From the NCBI GenBank assembly GCA_025201865.1, contig MU602766.1, forward strand, positions 19,028 to 57,988: a stretch of DNA of 38,961 nucleotides, given 5' to 3'. The DNA comes from Ramicandelaber brevisporus. Lineage: Eukaryota > Kickxellomycota > Ramicandelaberales > Ramicandelaberaceae. Both the position numbers and the translations under genes were made by a program. A model generated the notes under the pieces. That model searched no databases and was not told where the DNA came from. It was given only the letters and a program-made list of their open reading frames with translations. Below, in pieces: positions 15,521 to 25,188 of the stretch (its first letter is position 1; each line of letters opens with the position of its first letter).

Positions 15521-16459
15521 TTACTTATTACTTTTCATTTTTAAGGGAATAAATCCAAGCTTCTTTCGCACTGCGGGTACTCTAAAGATTGCCTGCTGTA
15601 CCAAGCTAAACACGCCTGAGCTGAGCCAGTATACACAGACGGCGGATGGCTGGACTGCAGCAACCGGTATCATTGCCACAGAAACACCAATCATGACTCG
15701 TTGCAAAATAGTTTGAATCTTTGCCGTTGATCCAGATGTCACGCCTGCTGCCGCTGCCGTTGACGCACCAAGCAGAATATTGCCCAGGTACGAAGCACCC
15801 ACTGCAACCGGCAGGACAAACCACGGGTCTGGCTCCGACAATGACAGCAGCCACGCAGCCTGACTTTCTCCACCTGGCAACAGTGCCTGCAGTCCGTGTG
15901 GATGTTCTACAAATAATGCGGGTGTTCCACACATATCCCGAATTGCTATCGACATTGCTACAAACAGCGGAATCTGTGTCAGTGGCAGAAGCAGTCCGAA
16001 CATGGGATGGCATCCATGCTTAAAGAAAACCTCGCTGGCTCGCCTTCTGGCCAGCTTGTTGACGTGCTTAGAGAATTGATCAGGCGTTGACATTGTTAGC
16101 ACGGAAGCTTGCTGACGCTGCTCGCTGGCAATGGATTGAGCCCAGGCGTTGATGACAGGTTTGAGAGATTCACGACGAGCCGCATTGCGCTGGGAGATGA
16201 TGGATAGTGGTAGCGTGATGCAGGTGCGAAGGGCGATGGATGTGAGGGAGATGGCTGCCCACCATGGTAGGCCGGTGGAGAGCTGGACAGTCTGGAGAAG
16301 GCTCTCGCACGCTTCGATTGCCAATGGAAGAGAGGCTGTGCCGTAGCTCCGACGCGCTGTCAAGTTGTGCTGTACCCGCAGTCGTTGCTGTACTTGCTGT
16401 TGCTGCCGTTGCTGCTGTCGCATCAATGTCCGCTGTAGCGAGGATACAAGTCGGCTCAT
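15521..16459 (-). CDS. COX18: Cox18 (Oxa2), mitochondrial inner-membrane insertase
   Basis: A 312-residue protein of the Oxa1/YidC/Alb3 family. The N-terminus is Arg/Gln-rich without acidic residues and ends in RRSYGTAS, a plausible mitochondrial presequence. The first membrane helix, LPWWAAISLTSIALRTCITLPL, is the typical start of the insertase core; further helices include the MFGLLLPLTQIPLFVAMSIAIRDM segment, a helix at the WFVLPVAVGASYLGNILLG segment, and AVCVYWLSSGVFSLVQQAIFR near the end. Short length and sequence point to Cox18, which exports the C-terminus of Cox2 across the inner membrane, rather than Oxa1, which has a long C-terminal ribosome-binding tail. Its stop codon is 24 bp from that of the convergent NOPCHAP1-like gene. 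Confidence 0.85.
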   Translation of the reverse strand: MSRLVSSLQRTLMRQQQRQQQQVQQRLRVQHNLTARRSYGTASLPLAIEACESLLQTVQLSTGLPWWAAISLTSIALRTCITLPLSIISQRNAARRESLKPVINAWAQSIASEQRQQASVLTMSTPDQFSKHVNKLARRRASEVFFKHGCHPMFGLLLPLTQIPLFVAMSIAIRDMCGTPALFVEHPHGLQALLPGGESQAAWLLSLSEPDPWFVLPVAVGASYLGNILLGASTAAAAGVTSGSTAKIQTILQRVMIGVSVAMIPVAAVQPSAVCVYWLSSGVFSLVQQAIFRVPAVRKKLGFIPLKMKSNK

Positions 16460-16665
16460 GGCTATTCTTTTCTTGTCTTTTCTTGTCTTTTTTTTGCGTT
16501 CTTTGTGAAGTGCGAGATTTGCCTAGCAAGATCAGCCTCTTTGTATCCCGCCTCTCTCTATCTGTCTCTCTTTCTTTCTCTCGCTATCCTGCCGTCCAAC
16601 ACGTTGTGAAAAAAGCTCAAACTCAAACTCAAACACGTATACTGCTCGATCCACCAAGTTGAACT
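16460..16665. promoter_or_regulatory. Divergent promoter, COX18 / p24
   Basis: A 206-bp interval. The half near the p24 gene is a strong pyrimidine tract (CTCTCT, TTTCTTTCTCTC) followed by three CAAACT repeats at about 16617-16635. No TATA box is seen. Confidence 0.45.
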
Positions 16666-17325
16666 ATGCGATCGTCCGCTACAGCCGCTCTTCTTGCGGT
16701 CCTCTACGTCCTGCATCTCATTCTCCCCGCCTGCAATGCGCTCCACTTCTATCTCCAGGGCTCAGAGCGGCGCTGTTTCCTCGAGGAAATGTCCAAGAGC
16801 ACCGTCATGACCGGCGTCTACCGTGCCGAAGAGTGGATTGAGCAGGACAAGAAGTTTGTCGAGAACCCGGCTGTTGGCATCCAAATCACAGTCCTCGAAA
16901 TCCCCACCAACTCCCTCCTGGTTAACACGCGCGGCCAGCACATTGGCAAGTTTGTCTTCACCGCTCTGGAGGCTGGCCAGCACCAGATTTGTTTGCAGGG
17001 CAACTCGACGCACTGGTTCAACCCGACCACCATCAAGATGAGTTTGGAGGTGGCGTACGGTGACGCGAATGAGCAGACTAAGGATCATGAAACCAAATTG
17101 GGCGATATGGGCATGAGAGTTTACGAGCTGAACCGTAAAGTGGATGAGATCAAGACGGAGCAGAATTATCAGCGCGATCGAGAGATTGAGTTCCGTAACT
17201 TGAGCGAGAACATTAATGGACGGATTGTGTACTGGACCTTTATGCAGATTGCAGTCATTGGTGTAGTGTGTTTCTGGCAAGTGCGCCATCTGCGTTCATT
17301 CTTCCAAGCCAAGAAACTTGTTTAA
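16666..17325 (+). CDS. p24/EMP24 family cargo receptor (TMED4/9-Erp1 type)
   Basis: A 219-residue type I membrane protein of the ER-Golgi p24 family, which takes part in COPII/COPI vesicle traffic of cargo such as GPI-anchored proteins. Residues 1-25 are a signal peptide ending in ACNA. The GOLD domain opens with LHFYLQGSERRCFLEE (Cys37) and includes the partner Cys in HQICLQGN. A short coiled coil follows (DMGMRVYELNRKVDEIKTEQ), then one membrane helix (about 191-208). The cytosolic tail ends FFQAKKLV, with the FF and KK sorting signals that bind COPII and COPI coats; this tail is typical of the alpha subfamily (TMED9, TMED4, yeast Erp1/5/6). The length is standard. Confidence 0.93.
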   Translation: MRSSATAALLAVLYVLHLILPACNALHFYLQGSERRCFLEEMSKSTVMTGVYRAEEWIEQDKKFVENPAVGIQITVLEIPTNSLLVNTRGQHIGKFVFTALEAGQHQICLQGNSTHWFNPTTIKMSLEVAYGDANEQTKDHETKLGDMGMRVYELNRKVDEIKTEQNYQRDREIEFRNLSENINGRIVYWTFMQIAVIGVVCFWQVRHLRSFFQAKKLV

Positions 17326-17510
17326 ATGAGCACATGCCTTATTCTATTACTCTTACTTCCATATCTTTCCATTCAGTTTCTTGTTTTTTTTTCATTTTTC
17401 CATTGAAATGTTCTTCTTTTTTTCTTTAAAAGCAAACTTGATTATGAATAATGAAGAAGATGACAGATGACGTAGAATCAGAGGCGTAAGGTGATGCAAA
17501 TGTGAGTGAT

Positions 17511-17593
17511 TATAATAATAATAATAACTATTAAAATATGAGTATGCGTATGAGTATGGGTATGAATAAGAGTATGAATATGAATATGAATAT
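17511..17593. repeat. ATA run and TATGAR hexamer microsatellite
   Basis: An imperfect ATA run (17511-17528) is followed by nine consecutive hexamers of the TATGAG/TATGAA type (17537-17590). The tract ends six bases before the stop codon of the regulator gene, so it would be the start of that gene's 3' UTR. Confidence 0.85.
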
Positions 17594-17598
17594 TTGCT

Positions 17599-20500
17599 TT
17601 AGAGGAAGTGAGGACGACGGTGCAGGTTGATATCGTGCAATGGGGAAGGCTTGAGTGGGAACTTGCAAATCTGAAGTGCTTCAATCGATGTCTCTTTGGA
17701 ATCGTTGAGTCGAGCTGCAACATAATCATGATTGACCCAATCCCAGCGCCAGGATGCTGACGACGATGATGAAGACATGCCATCGCCGAGACTGTGGTTG
17801 CTGGCTGATGCTGCGAGACTGGTTGACGATGGGACGGTTGGAGTCTGAGGCTCACTCATGTCACCACCAACTGCGGTCAGGTTGGTGCCGCTGACTGCAG
17901 TGCTGACGCGGCGTGGTAGGAATGGTGATGGAGAACTTGGTTCGTGCAATTGGGCATACGTGGGCGGACTTGAGATGGACGGGATTACATCGCCACCCTG
18001 CGCTGTGTCTCCACCAGAAGCTGGCATTGTTGATCTCGAAGATGGCGACTTGCGACCACTTCCAAGAACACCACCACCACCACCACTGGTGCTGCTGCCA
18101 ACATGTGCAATACCACTGCCAACTGCTGCACTGGCTGCATCCTGATTGGTTGCTGTTGTGCTGAGTGGCCGCAGTCTTCCCGAGTAACTCGACAGCATAT
18201 CCAAACTCGATCTCAGCGCTCTCGCAAATCTCCGGTTCGGTTTCCAATGGTCGCTCGACACAGTCAAAAACTCAATTGCAAACTCTGCGCTTGATATAAT
18301 CCTTGCCTGCAGCGCCACGTCCCTACTCGCCAGTGCATCGATGTAGCACATGGGAGTAGCCGCTGCCAAGTACAAGCAAAATCCAGCAATTGGATCATAG
18401 CAGTACGTTGGAATGTCAACGGCGCGCACCAACGAGATTGTCTCCAGGGCAGTCACCATGCATCGACGCTGAGCAATCATCACCATCTCGACTTCGTGGT
18501 CATCTGCGCTGTTGACACGCTCCAAGACATCGGGTGGCATGTAGTTGAGAAGAATGACAGCGCAGCAATATATGAGACGGAGATTGATAAAGTCAGAGCA
18601 TTCCTTTTCGTCATCGATAAACACCGATGCGATGGAATCAGCTTGACAGCGACAGGGCTCAGGAAGCATAGTGAACCAGCCATTGAGAAGGTCGTTCAAT
18701 CTGACGAATTCAGAAGAAGCGACCGGAGACTGATCCTTGGTGTGGAAGCGTCGGTGCAGCTCTTCGGCAATGTGGTCAATAAGCACATAGAGAGTGACTT
18801 GAGTATGGACATTGATTGTAGCTGCTTGAGATGGACCGGAGCTGCGATGCTGAGGAGGCTGTGGACGCTGCTGTTGCTGCTGCTGCTGTTGCTGCTGTTG
18901 CTGCTGTTGCTGCTGCTGCTGTTGATGTTGCTGCTGTTGATTCTGCTGTTGATGAGGGATTGTTGCTGGAGGAGTTGTGCCAGTGTTGCTGCATGAGCGA
19001 GATGCAATGGCTGGAGTAGTCAAATCCTCCATACTGCTAGCAGAATCGTGTCCATTAGCTTCGCCAGGCAGAGATGACACTCCGAGTCCAAAGTGAGCTG
19101 CAGCTGATGCTGCTGCATATGAGCTCATTGTGGAATCAGCTGGCGACGCTGTACCACTGTGAGGATCACTAAAACTGGCAGATCCTGGTGCAATGCTGAC
19201 TAATGGCGTGTCAGAAGCAGAGCCACCCGATTGCACAGAAGCCGATGTTGTGTCCAATCCAAACACTGGTGCTGGTACAGGCGGGAACAGAATCGTAAAG
19301 AAGAACTCATTGAGTGGCAAATTGACTTTGCACTGAGCAATCGATAGTCGTGGTTTAATACCAGCTGGAATGGAAGTGAGCAAATCAATAACCATTACCG
19401 TCCACCACAGTTTCCGGGATTTAGGATCCATCATTGACATTTCATGCACACTATTGGCTGTTGTATCCACCAAAGACGCTGTGGATTTTGCAGAATGTCT
19501 GCCGTTTGATAGTTCGGCAATTGCGCGAGATGATGAAAACTCATCAGAATGACTGCCACCAAAAGCATGACGGGTTGAATCTTCGTCCAATAGATGTAAC
19601 TTCATTCGCATTGCCAGCTCGTGAGCATGGAAGAAGTTCTCCGAGCCTTCTCCAGTTTCACTCAGACTGCACAGATAGTATCCAATTGACAAGAATCCAT
19701 GGATATTCTCAATACTCGGATTGATCAATGCATTATCTCTGCATTTCAAGGCGTTTGTTATAAACACCTGAGCTGCGCTTTCCAAAGAGATTCCATTAAT
19801 TTCAGCAAAGTTTGCATATCTACAGTTTGTGGCCAACAAGGCATTGAGTTCGATTTCGGGCATTGTTCCAGTTTTCATGCGAGCTAGCAATGACTTCTTG
19901 TCGAGTAACCATTCAAATCGATAAGCCTGGAAGAAGATGTTGACAAGGCGGTTTACAACAGACGAGCTGTACATTTCGGGAGCGGATGGATCAATGTACT
20001 TTGAGTTGATCACAATCGGAATGTGCTGAACTGGCGCTGTTGTTAATGGACTGGGCATACTGGCAATTGCCCCAAATAAACTTGGATCAAGAGTGTGCAA
20101 TGCCGATCGGGCTAGTGCTGTTGATGAAGAGAGATTGCTGCCTGCACCGCTGCCTGTTCCAATAATTGATGGTAATGCCTTTGGAAGTGAGCCAGAGAGA
20201 GTGCGACGGACAGCTCTATTGATCTCGGGCAGAAGCGGTCCAGTGGCTGAACCAGGTAACATTGTGCCAGTTGGAGTCTGCGGTGTTTGGATAGCTGATC
20301 TCATTCCACCGCCAGCAAGTGGAGACACAGGCGATTGCGGCATCAAGTGTAATCCAGTTAGTCTCGATTGCTGTTGTTGCTGGTGTTGCTGGTGTTGTTG
20401 CTGATGTGGTACAAACTGTCCAACAAACGGCTGCTGTTGCTGTTGCTGTTGCTGGTGCTGTTGCTGGTGCTGTTGCTGGTGCTGTTGCTGGTGCTGTTTA

Positions 20501-21498
20501 TGGTGAATTAGGGTCATTGCCGCCTGATTGGTTCGACTGCTATCCTCGTCAATATCCATTGGTTCTCCAGACATTCCGTTATATCCGCCACTAGATGGCA
20601 GTGATTCCGATAAAGAAGCTGGTCTACGCACATTCGTTCCAGTGCCCACTGAATCACTCATCTGAATACCGCTGTCCAAAGATGTGCGAAACGACTGCCG
20701 TCCAAAGGAGTTATTGCCGGTTATTGCCAATCCATTTTCTACAATATCCATCTTCGATGATGCCATCGCCCCATATTGCGCCTGCTGATGGCTGACCGCA
20801 ACTGGAGTGAGTGGTCCAAATGCAGCCTGTGGACTTGGAGTGATTGGCATACCAGAGCCGGGTGTGTTCATGCTGACAATTGATGGATTTGGTGTTATTC
20901 CCATTATGCCAGGTGTTGGATGTTGCTGCTGATGCTGCAAATCAAGGTGTATGGGCGGTCGAATAAACCCAGATTGGCCAGGTTTTTGTAGTGGGTTATG
21001 ACTTTGAGGTTGCTGTTGTTGCTGCTGCTGTTGATGTTGAAAGTGTGCTGAATACTGTGGAGATGGAGGCATTGGTCTAAACTGTCCGTGAGGTGATGAA
21101 TACTGCGCTGACGCCATGCCAGGCTGCAGTGGCATTGCGTTTGGTATGGACTGCATCTGCTGAGATTGCATCTGTGAGTGTCCTCCGGCCATCATCATCC
21201 CTGTTACTCCATATTGTTGTTGCTGTTGTTGCTGTTGTTGCTGTTGCTGAAGCATGAGCTGCTGCTGTTGAAATGCCATAGCTGTAGCTGGATCCATTGG
21301 CCGCATATTCATTGTGCCCGTTGCTGTCAATGTCGAGAACATGAATCCAGGACTCTGCCAAGGAGGCTGCCGAGTTCGTCTGTCGCGTCCATAAACGCAT
21401 TGTACACCGTGTCGTTCGCAAAGAGAGCAGGTGGGCTGGATACGGTCGCATTTGGCCTTGCGAACGCGACAGAAATCACACGAACGAAGCAGCGTCAT
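17599..21498 (-). CDS. Zn2Cys6 fungal transcription factor with long polyQ tracts
   Basis: A 1299-residue regulator. The N-terminal zinc cluster is perfect: C-x2-C-x6-C-x6-C-x2-C-x6-C with Cys7, 10, 17, 24, 27 and 34 (first part RSCDFCRVRKAKCDR). The next 450 residues are disordered and Gln/Pro/Met-rich, with several polyQ and HQQQ repeats. From about residue 505 to 780 lies the fungal middle homology region, starting NRLVNIFFQAYRFEWLL and including HAHELAMRMKLHLLDEDSTRHA and SRKLWWTVMVIDLLTS. It is split by a Ser/Gly insert and a polyQ run of about 20 (near residues 851-878) before the domain's final helices. The C-terminus is Ser/Gly-rich. Such factors bind CGG half-sites as dimers. The target genes are unknown. 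Its upstream region is exceptionally long for this window. Confidence 0.93.
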   Translation of the reverse strand: MTLLRSCDFCRVRKAKCDRIQPTCSLCERHGVQCVYGRDRRTRQPPWQSPGFMFSTLTATGTMNMRPMDPATAMAFQQQQLMLQQQQQQQQQQQQYGVTGMMMAGGHSQMQSQQMQSIPNAMPLQPGMASAQYSSPHGQFRPMPPSPQYSAHFQHQQQQQQQQPQSHNPLQKPGQSGFIRPPIHLDLQHQQQHPTPGIMGITPNPSIVSMNTPGSGMPITPSPQAAFGPLTPVAVSHQQAQYGAMASSKMDIVENGLAITGNNSFGRQSFRTSLDSGIQMSDSVGTGTNVRRPASLSESLPSSGGYNGMSGEPMDIDEDSSRTNQAAMTLIHHKQHQQQHQQQHQQQHQQQQQQQQPFVGQFVPHQQQHQQHQQQQQSRLTGLHLMPQSPVSPLAGGGMRSAIQTPQTPTGTMLPGSATGPLLPEINRAVRRTLSGSLPKALPSIIGTGSGAGSNLSSSTALARSALHTLDPSLFGAIASMPSPLTTAPVQHIPIVINSKYIDPSAPEMYSSSVVNRLVNIFFQAYRFEWLLDKKSLLARMKTGTMPEIELNALLATNCRYANFAEINGISLESAAQVFITNALKCRDNALINPSIENIHGFLSIGYYLCSLSETGEGSENFFHAHELAMRMKLHLLDEDSTRHAFGGSHSDEFSSSRAIAELSNGRHSAKSTASLVDTTANSVHEMSMMDPKSRKLWWTVMVIDLLTSIPAGIKPRLSIAQCKVNLPLNEFFFTILFPPVPAPVFGLDTTSASVQSGGSASDTPLVSIAPGSASFSDPHSGTASPADSTMSSYAAASAAAHFGLGVSSLPGEANGHDSASSMEDLTTPAIASRSCSNTGTTPPATIPHQQQNQQQQHQQQQQQQQQQQQQQQQQQQRPQPPQHRSSGPSQAATINVHTQVTLYVLIDHIAEELHRRFHTKDQSPVASSEFVRLNDLLNGWFTMLPEPCRCQADSIASVFIDDEKECSDFINLRLIYCCAVILLNYMPPDVLERVNSADDHEVEMVMIAQRRCMVTALETISLVRAVDIPTYCYDPIAGFCLYLAAATPMCYIDALASRDVALQARIISSAEFAIEFLTVSSDHWKPNRRFARALRSSLDMLSSYSGRLRPLSTTATNQDAASAAVGSGIAHVGSSTSGGGGGVLGSGRKSPSSRSTMPASGGDTAQGGDVIPSISSPPTYAQLHEPSSPSPFLPRRVSTAVSGTNLTAVGGDMSEPQTPTVPSSTSLAASASNHSLGDGMSSSSSSASWRWDWVNHDYVAARLNDSKETSIEALQICKFPLKPSPLHDINLHRRPHFL

Positions 21499-22035
21499 AG
21501 CTGAGGAGTGATAAAAAGAGCGCGAGATAGCACGAAATGCAAGCTATACAGTGACAAAGTAAAGCAAAGCAAGGCAAAGCAAAACCTGGCAGGCAGACAG
21601 GCAAAACAAATAGAAGAGGAGCAGTACGCGAACAGACAGGCAGATGACCACGCCGTTCGACAAGAACTTGGCGTTTGGTTGGCTGGTTTGGTGACGGAGC
21701 CAGATGTACGAGCAGTCACGGTCTACGGCAGAACAGCACCGGTGCCTGAACAAAAAGAGAAGCGTGCCCCGTCTGTTTGTTGTACGTGGAAGAGCACGGT
21801 TGAAGCTGGAAATAGTTTCGTTTCGGGTTACTGCAGCTGAAGAGGTGCAGTGATATGGCTGCAACAGTAATTGAGAGTGGGAGAAGGGGAGTGAGTGTGA
21901 GAGTATATGTGATAGCTCGTGCAGGAAGAGCAAGAGGAAAGCAAAAAAAGTAAAGAGGATGATAGAAACGGCAGTCCCAAAGAGAGAAAGCAAGGCAGCG
22001 CCGCGAGTAGCGGTAGTAGTAACAACGGACCACAA

Positions 22036-22080
22036 ACAGAGCAGAACAGAGCAGAACAGAACAGAACAGAACAGAACAGA
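22036..22080. repeat. ACAGA pentanucleotide repeat
   Basis: Nine consecutive pentamers, seven ACAGA and two GCAGA, giving 45 bp. Confidence 0.9.
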
Positions 22081-22315
22081 GTTGATGCAGTGATGAGTGA
22101 GAAAAAAAAGATTGAGTGGCGTGGCGGGTGCTCAAATAAAAAAAACAAAATGTAGGAAGAATACGGTGATACGTTCTCTCTCTTGAGAGAATTTGGTGTT
22201 GCCACTGATTGTTGTCGCCGCTACTGCCGCCGCCGCTTACTTTTTGATGGAGCTTGTTTAGCTGGTACCGAGCTTCCTACTGGCTGTAAATACTCGAGAC
22301 ACTAATAGGCCAATC

Positions 22316-22547
22316 TCGATGAGGCAGAGGAGATACAAGCGGCAATGGCGGTAGCAGGAGATACAAAAGTGCGTACAGTGGTGCGTCAAGATAATGAATG
22401 GACAAAGAAACAGCAAAAACAAAAACAAAAGTCGATGAGGCAGAGGAGATACAAGCGGCAATGGCGGTAGCAGGAGATACAAAAGTGCGTACAGTGGTGC
22501 GTCAAGATAATGAATGGACAAAGAAACAGCAAAAACAAAAAAAAAAA
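22316..22547. repeat. Perfect 110-bp direct repeat, 116-bp period
   Basis: The block starting TCGATGAGGCAGAGGAGATA at 22316 recurs at 22432. By eye the two copies are identical for 110 bp (22316-22425 versus 22432-22541) and diverge only in the A-rich end. Absence of any substitution implies a very recent duplication or an assembly artefact. Confidence 0.92.
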
Positions 22548-22892
22548 CAAAGGAGGAAGAGTGCTGCGAGGTAGCTGCAAAGTAGATATGGGCAAGACTG
22601 ATCGACGATTGATAGAATAGGCAGCAGCAGCAACAGCAGCAGCAAAGAAAACGAATATAAGATTTTTTGGGGAAGGGGATCGTCTATGTTCTCTGTCTGG
22701 ATGTGCAATTGTAGTGTTGATGCACAGTGTGTGAAAAAGGCCCAAAAGGAAGAGGGTTTGACTATGCTCAGCCGGCTATGAATAGGATAACAGCTGCGAT
22801 GATGATAATGATGAGTAAATGGGGAAAATGAAAGGAGCTGTGTGAGTGGAAGTTTGCTGAACAAGGCTGGTCCGGTGAGCGTGTGGTGGATT

Positions 22893-22942
22893 CGTGTGCG
22901 TGTGTGTGCGTTCGTGTGTGTGCGCGTGTGCGTGTGTATGTG
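22893..22942. repeat. GT/CG-rich alternating purine-pyrimidine tract
   Basis: About 50 bp of GTGTGCGTGTG-type sequence with few breaks. Such tracts can adopt Z-DNA and are prone to slippage. Confidence 0.75.
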
Positions 22943-23345
22943 GCAGCAAAGCCGGCGATGGTGAAGGCGGCCGTGTGGTGTGTAAACTGTTGACGATGCT
23001 GATGATGAAGGTGATGACGATTGGCCAGAGAGAAAGAGAGACTGTGTGTGACTGTGGATTGATGACAATGTGTGCTGAACAGAGGAAGTGGTATGAAAAA
23101 AAAAACAGTACAAACTGGTACAGAACGATACAAAAGGATATGAAAGAGGCGGACAAAGCTGGAGTTGTGTGGAGTTGTGTGGAACTATATGGAGTTATAC
23201 GGGGTCGTGTGTGGAGTTACTGCTGGTTGCTTTGTGGTTGAAGAGTTGTGGAGTGCGTGAGTGTATGCGTGATGGTGCTGTTGTTTGAGCTTGAGTTCAA
23301 CGACAGAGAAAGAGAGAGAGAAAGAGAGAGGAAAGATAGAAGTCA

Positions 23346-23412
23346 AACAGGCAGGGAAGCAAGCAGACAGACAATCAGACAGGCAAGCAGACAGACAGGC
23401 AGACAGACAGAG
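23346..23412. repeat. CAGA/CAGG tetranucleotide repeat
   Basis: An imperfect array of CAGA, CAGG and AGCA tetramers, preceded by a GAGA-rich run at about 23297-23325. Confidence 0.8.
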
Positions 23413-23860
23413 GACCTCGACTAGGAAATACAAAGGAAGTGTGGTGGATAGATTGGGGGTGTAGAAGTTGATACTGGGGAGGTCGAGAGTGGAGATACAA
23501 AAAAAAATATATGTGGATGAGTGCAGCTTGACTGGGACAATGTAATATCTATAAGTCTGCCACCCACTCTCTTTGTTGGCTCGGTGAAGGCCGATTGGGA
23601 AAGGCAATGTAGGATTGTATCAGCAGGAAAGCAGACGAATGAAAAAAATCAGTACGGTAAGGATGGCACGTGCGTTTATTGAGATGGATTGAAAAGCGAA
23701 ATGAAGGTATGGATTGTGCAGGTCACAAATCGACAGTGCAGCAACAGCAGCAGAAGCAGCAGAAGCAACGAGAGCTCAACGAGATGCCCCAAAATGGTTA
23801 CTTTATGAAGGGATGATGACGACTGCGAGTTTCCACCTCGACTTTTGATGATTAGATGTG

Positions 23861-23876
23861 CACACACACACACACA
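23861..23876. repeat. (CA)8 microsatellite
   Basis: Eight uninterrupted CA dinucleotides, followed by GGCACAGGCACG. Confidence 0.85.
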
Positions 23877-24287
23877 GGCACAGGCACGTATACACAAAAA
23901 GAGAGGACGAGCGGGGTGGTAGGGCTGATTGAATGATTGGATGATTGGCAACAAAGGAAGCAAATATAATCAAAAATGGCAAATGAAGCGTGGCAACAAA
24001 CGCAAGGTGCAAGATACAGCGCTACTCAAAAGGACAATGGAACAAAGATGTCGATTGGATAATTGAAAATATGCACTCAGAAGAGAGGAAGGAGGGATAG
24101 AAGCAACGTTGGCAGTAGGAATGATGGTAGCAATATCGCCAGTGGACGCTGTTTTTCTTTTTCTTTTTTCTTTTTTTGAATTGAAGGTCAATCGAAAATG
24201 CAGAGGCGGCAACAAAAGGTGGCAACGACTATAAAAAAAGGTAGCGGCGGCTAAAGGATGTCCACTGATACGCGTTTACGCTCGCTC

Positions 24288-24319
24288 ACTCTCTTACTCG
24301 TTCACTCTCTTACTCGTTC
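24288..24319. repeat. 16-bp tandem repeat
   Basis: ACTCTCTTACTCGTTC is present twice in direct succession (24288-24303 and 24304-24319), in the stretch where strand composition switches. Confidence 0.9.
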
Positions 24320-25188
24320 GCTTCTTTTTCTGTTTAATAAACTGAGCTTCGAGTGAGAGTGGGATGTTTAAATGAAAACGAAAGTCAATATTGAGATTGA
24401 AAATGATGGTGAACAGAGAATAGACGAGACGAAACGAAACGAGACGAAGCGCGGTGAAACGAGGTCAACAAGTAATAATGAGCAGGACAAAGGACGGAGA
24501 CAGGTATCCGAGAAACGCCGGTTACTTTACCATCATTCTCGCCTCTACTCCTTAATGGTGGCTATAGCTTTCACTGCAAATCACTTTGTACGCAATGACT
24601 TGCAAACAGACTGCAGGCTGCAGACTGCAGACACAGGAGGAGGAAGAGGCTGAAAAAAGGAACCGCCATACTTGGTCGAAAATGTCCCAAAAGAGTCTCC
24701 TCGCATGTTGATCACGGCTAATGATGCCTGACGCCTTTTGTTTTCCTCTTTTTTTGCAACAACAGCAACAACACCAGCAACACCAGCAGTAAATCATGAG
24801 GAGATACTGCACACGTTGTTGGCATATTCCAAATTGAAGTTGGAGTCCACCATCTCCAACATTGGAACTAACTCCTAGCGTAGCACACCGGCTTTGGATA
24901 TCCAACATGCCAACGAGCATGATACAATTTCTCACAAAGGGAAGCAGGGAAGTAGGGGACGAAGACAACTAACCTTATCTTTAAAGTATCAAACTGACCA
25001 CATACACTGCTCTTTGGCATCCTGACTCATCGTATATACACACAATATTCTTGCTTAAACTGCACTGATACTTGGATAGACATCGATGAACGGTATGTTG
25101 CTGTTGCATGTTGGAGTTGCATTTCATTTTCCGATTTTTTTTCTTCCTTCGTGTTTTATTTTCCGAGCGTTGTAAAGCTGCATACGAG

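Larger units (their letters stand above)
21499..25188. other. 3.7-kb gene-free region, purine-skewed and repeat-rich
   Basis: No supported gene lies in this interval between two divergent genes. Open frames here are short or translate to simple repeats (His/Thr, Ser/Phe/Cys). From 21500 to about 24250 the plus strand is visibly rich in A and G, that is, the minus strand is pyrimidine-rich, like the 5' leaders of other genes in the window. This fits a long transcribed 5' leader and promoter of the Zn2Cys6 gene. Several tandem repeats (listed separately) are spread through it. Around 24260 the skew reverses. Confidence 0.6.

Noticed and set aside
22502-23113. 203-codon minus-strand frame in the long intergenic region
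   Set aside because: Its His/Thr/Ser/Phe repeats come from GT and CT microsatellites; there is no start context or motif, and it crosses the 110-bp repeat region.
24839-24860. Hairpin GTTGGAG / CTCCAAC as a regulatory RNA element
   Set aside because: A 7-bp stem with an 8-nt loop is expected by chance in this length of DNA, and nothing ties it to a gene.
24552-24968. 138-codon minus-strand frame upstream of the ACSF3-like gene
   Set aside because: It has a Cys/Trp run from a CAA/CAG repeat and no recognisable domain.
21499-25188. CRISPR-like or satellite array
   Set aside because: The repeats are short tandem microsatellites or one doubled block, with no unique spacers of equal length, and the genome is eukaryotic.
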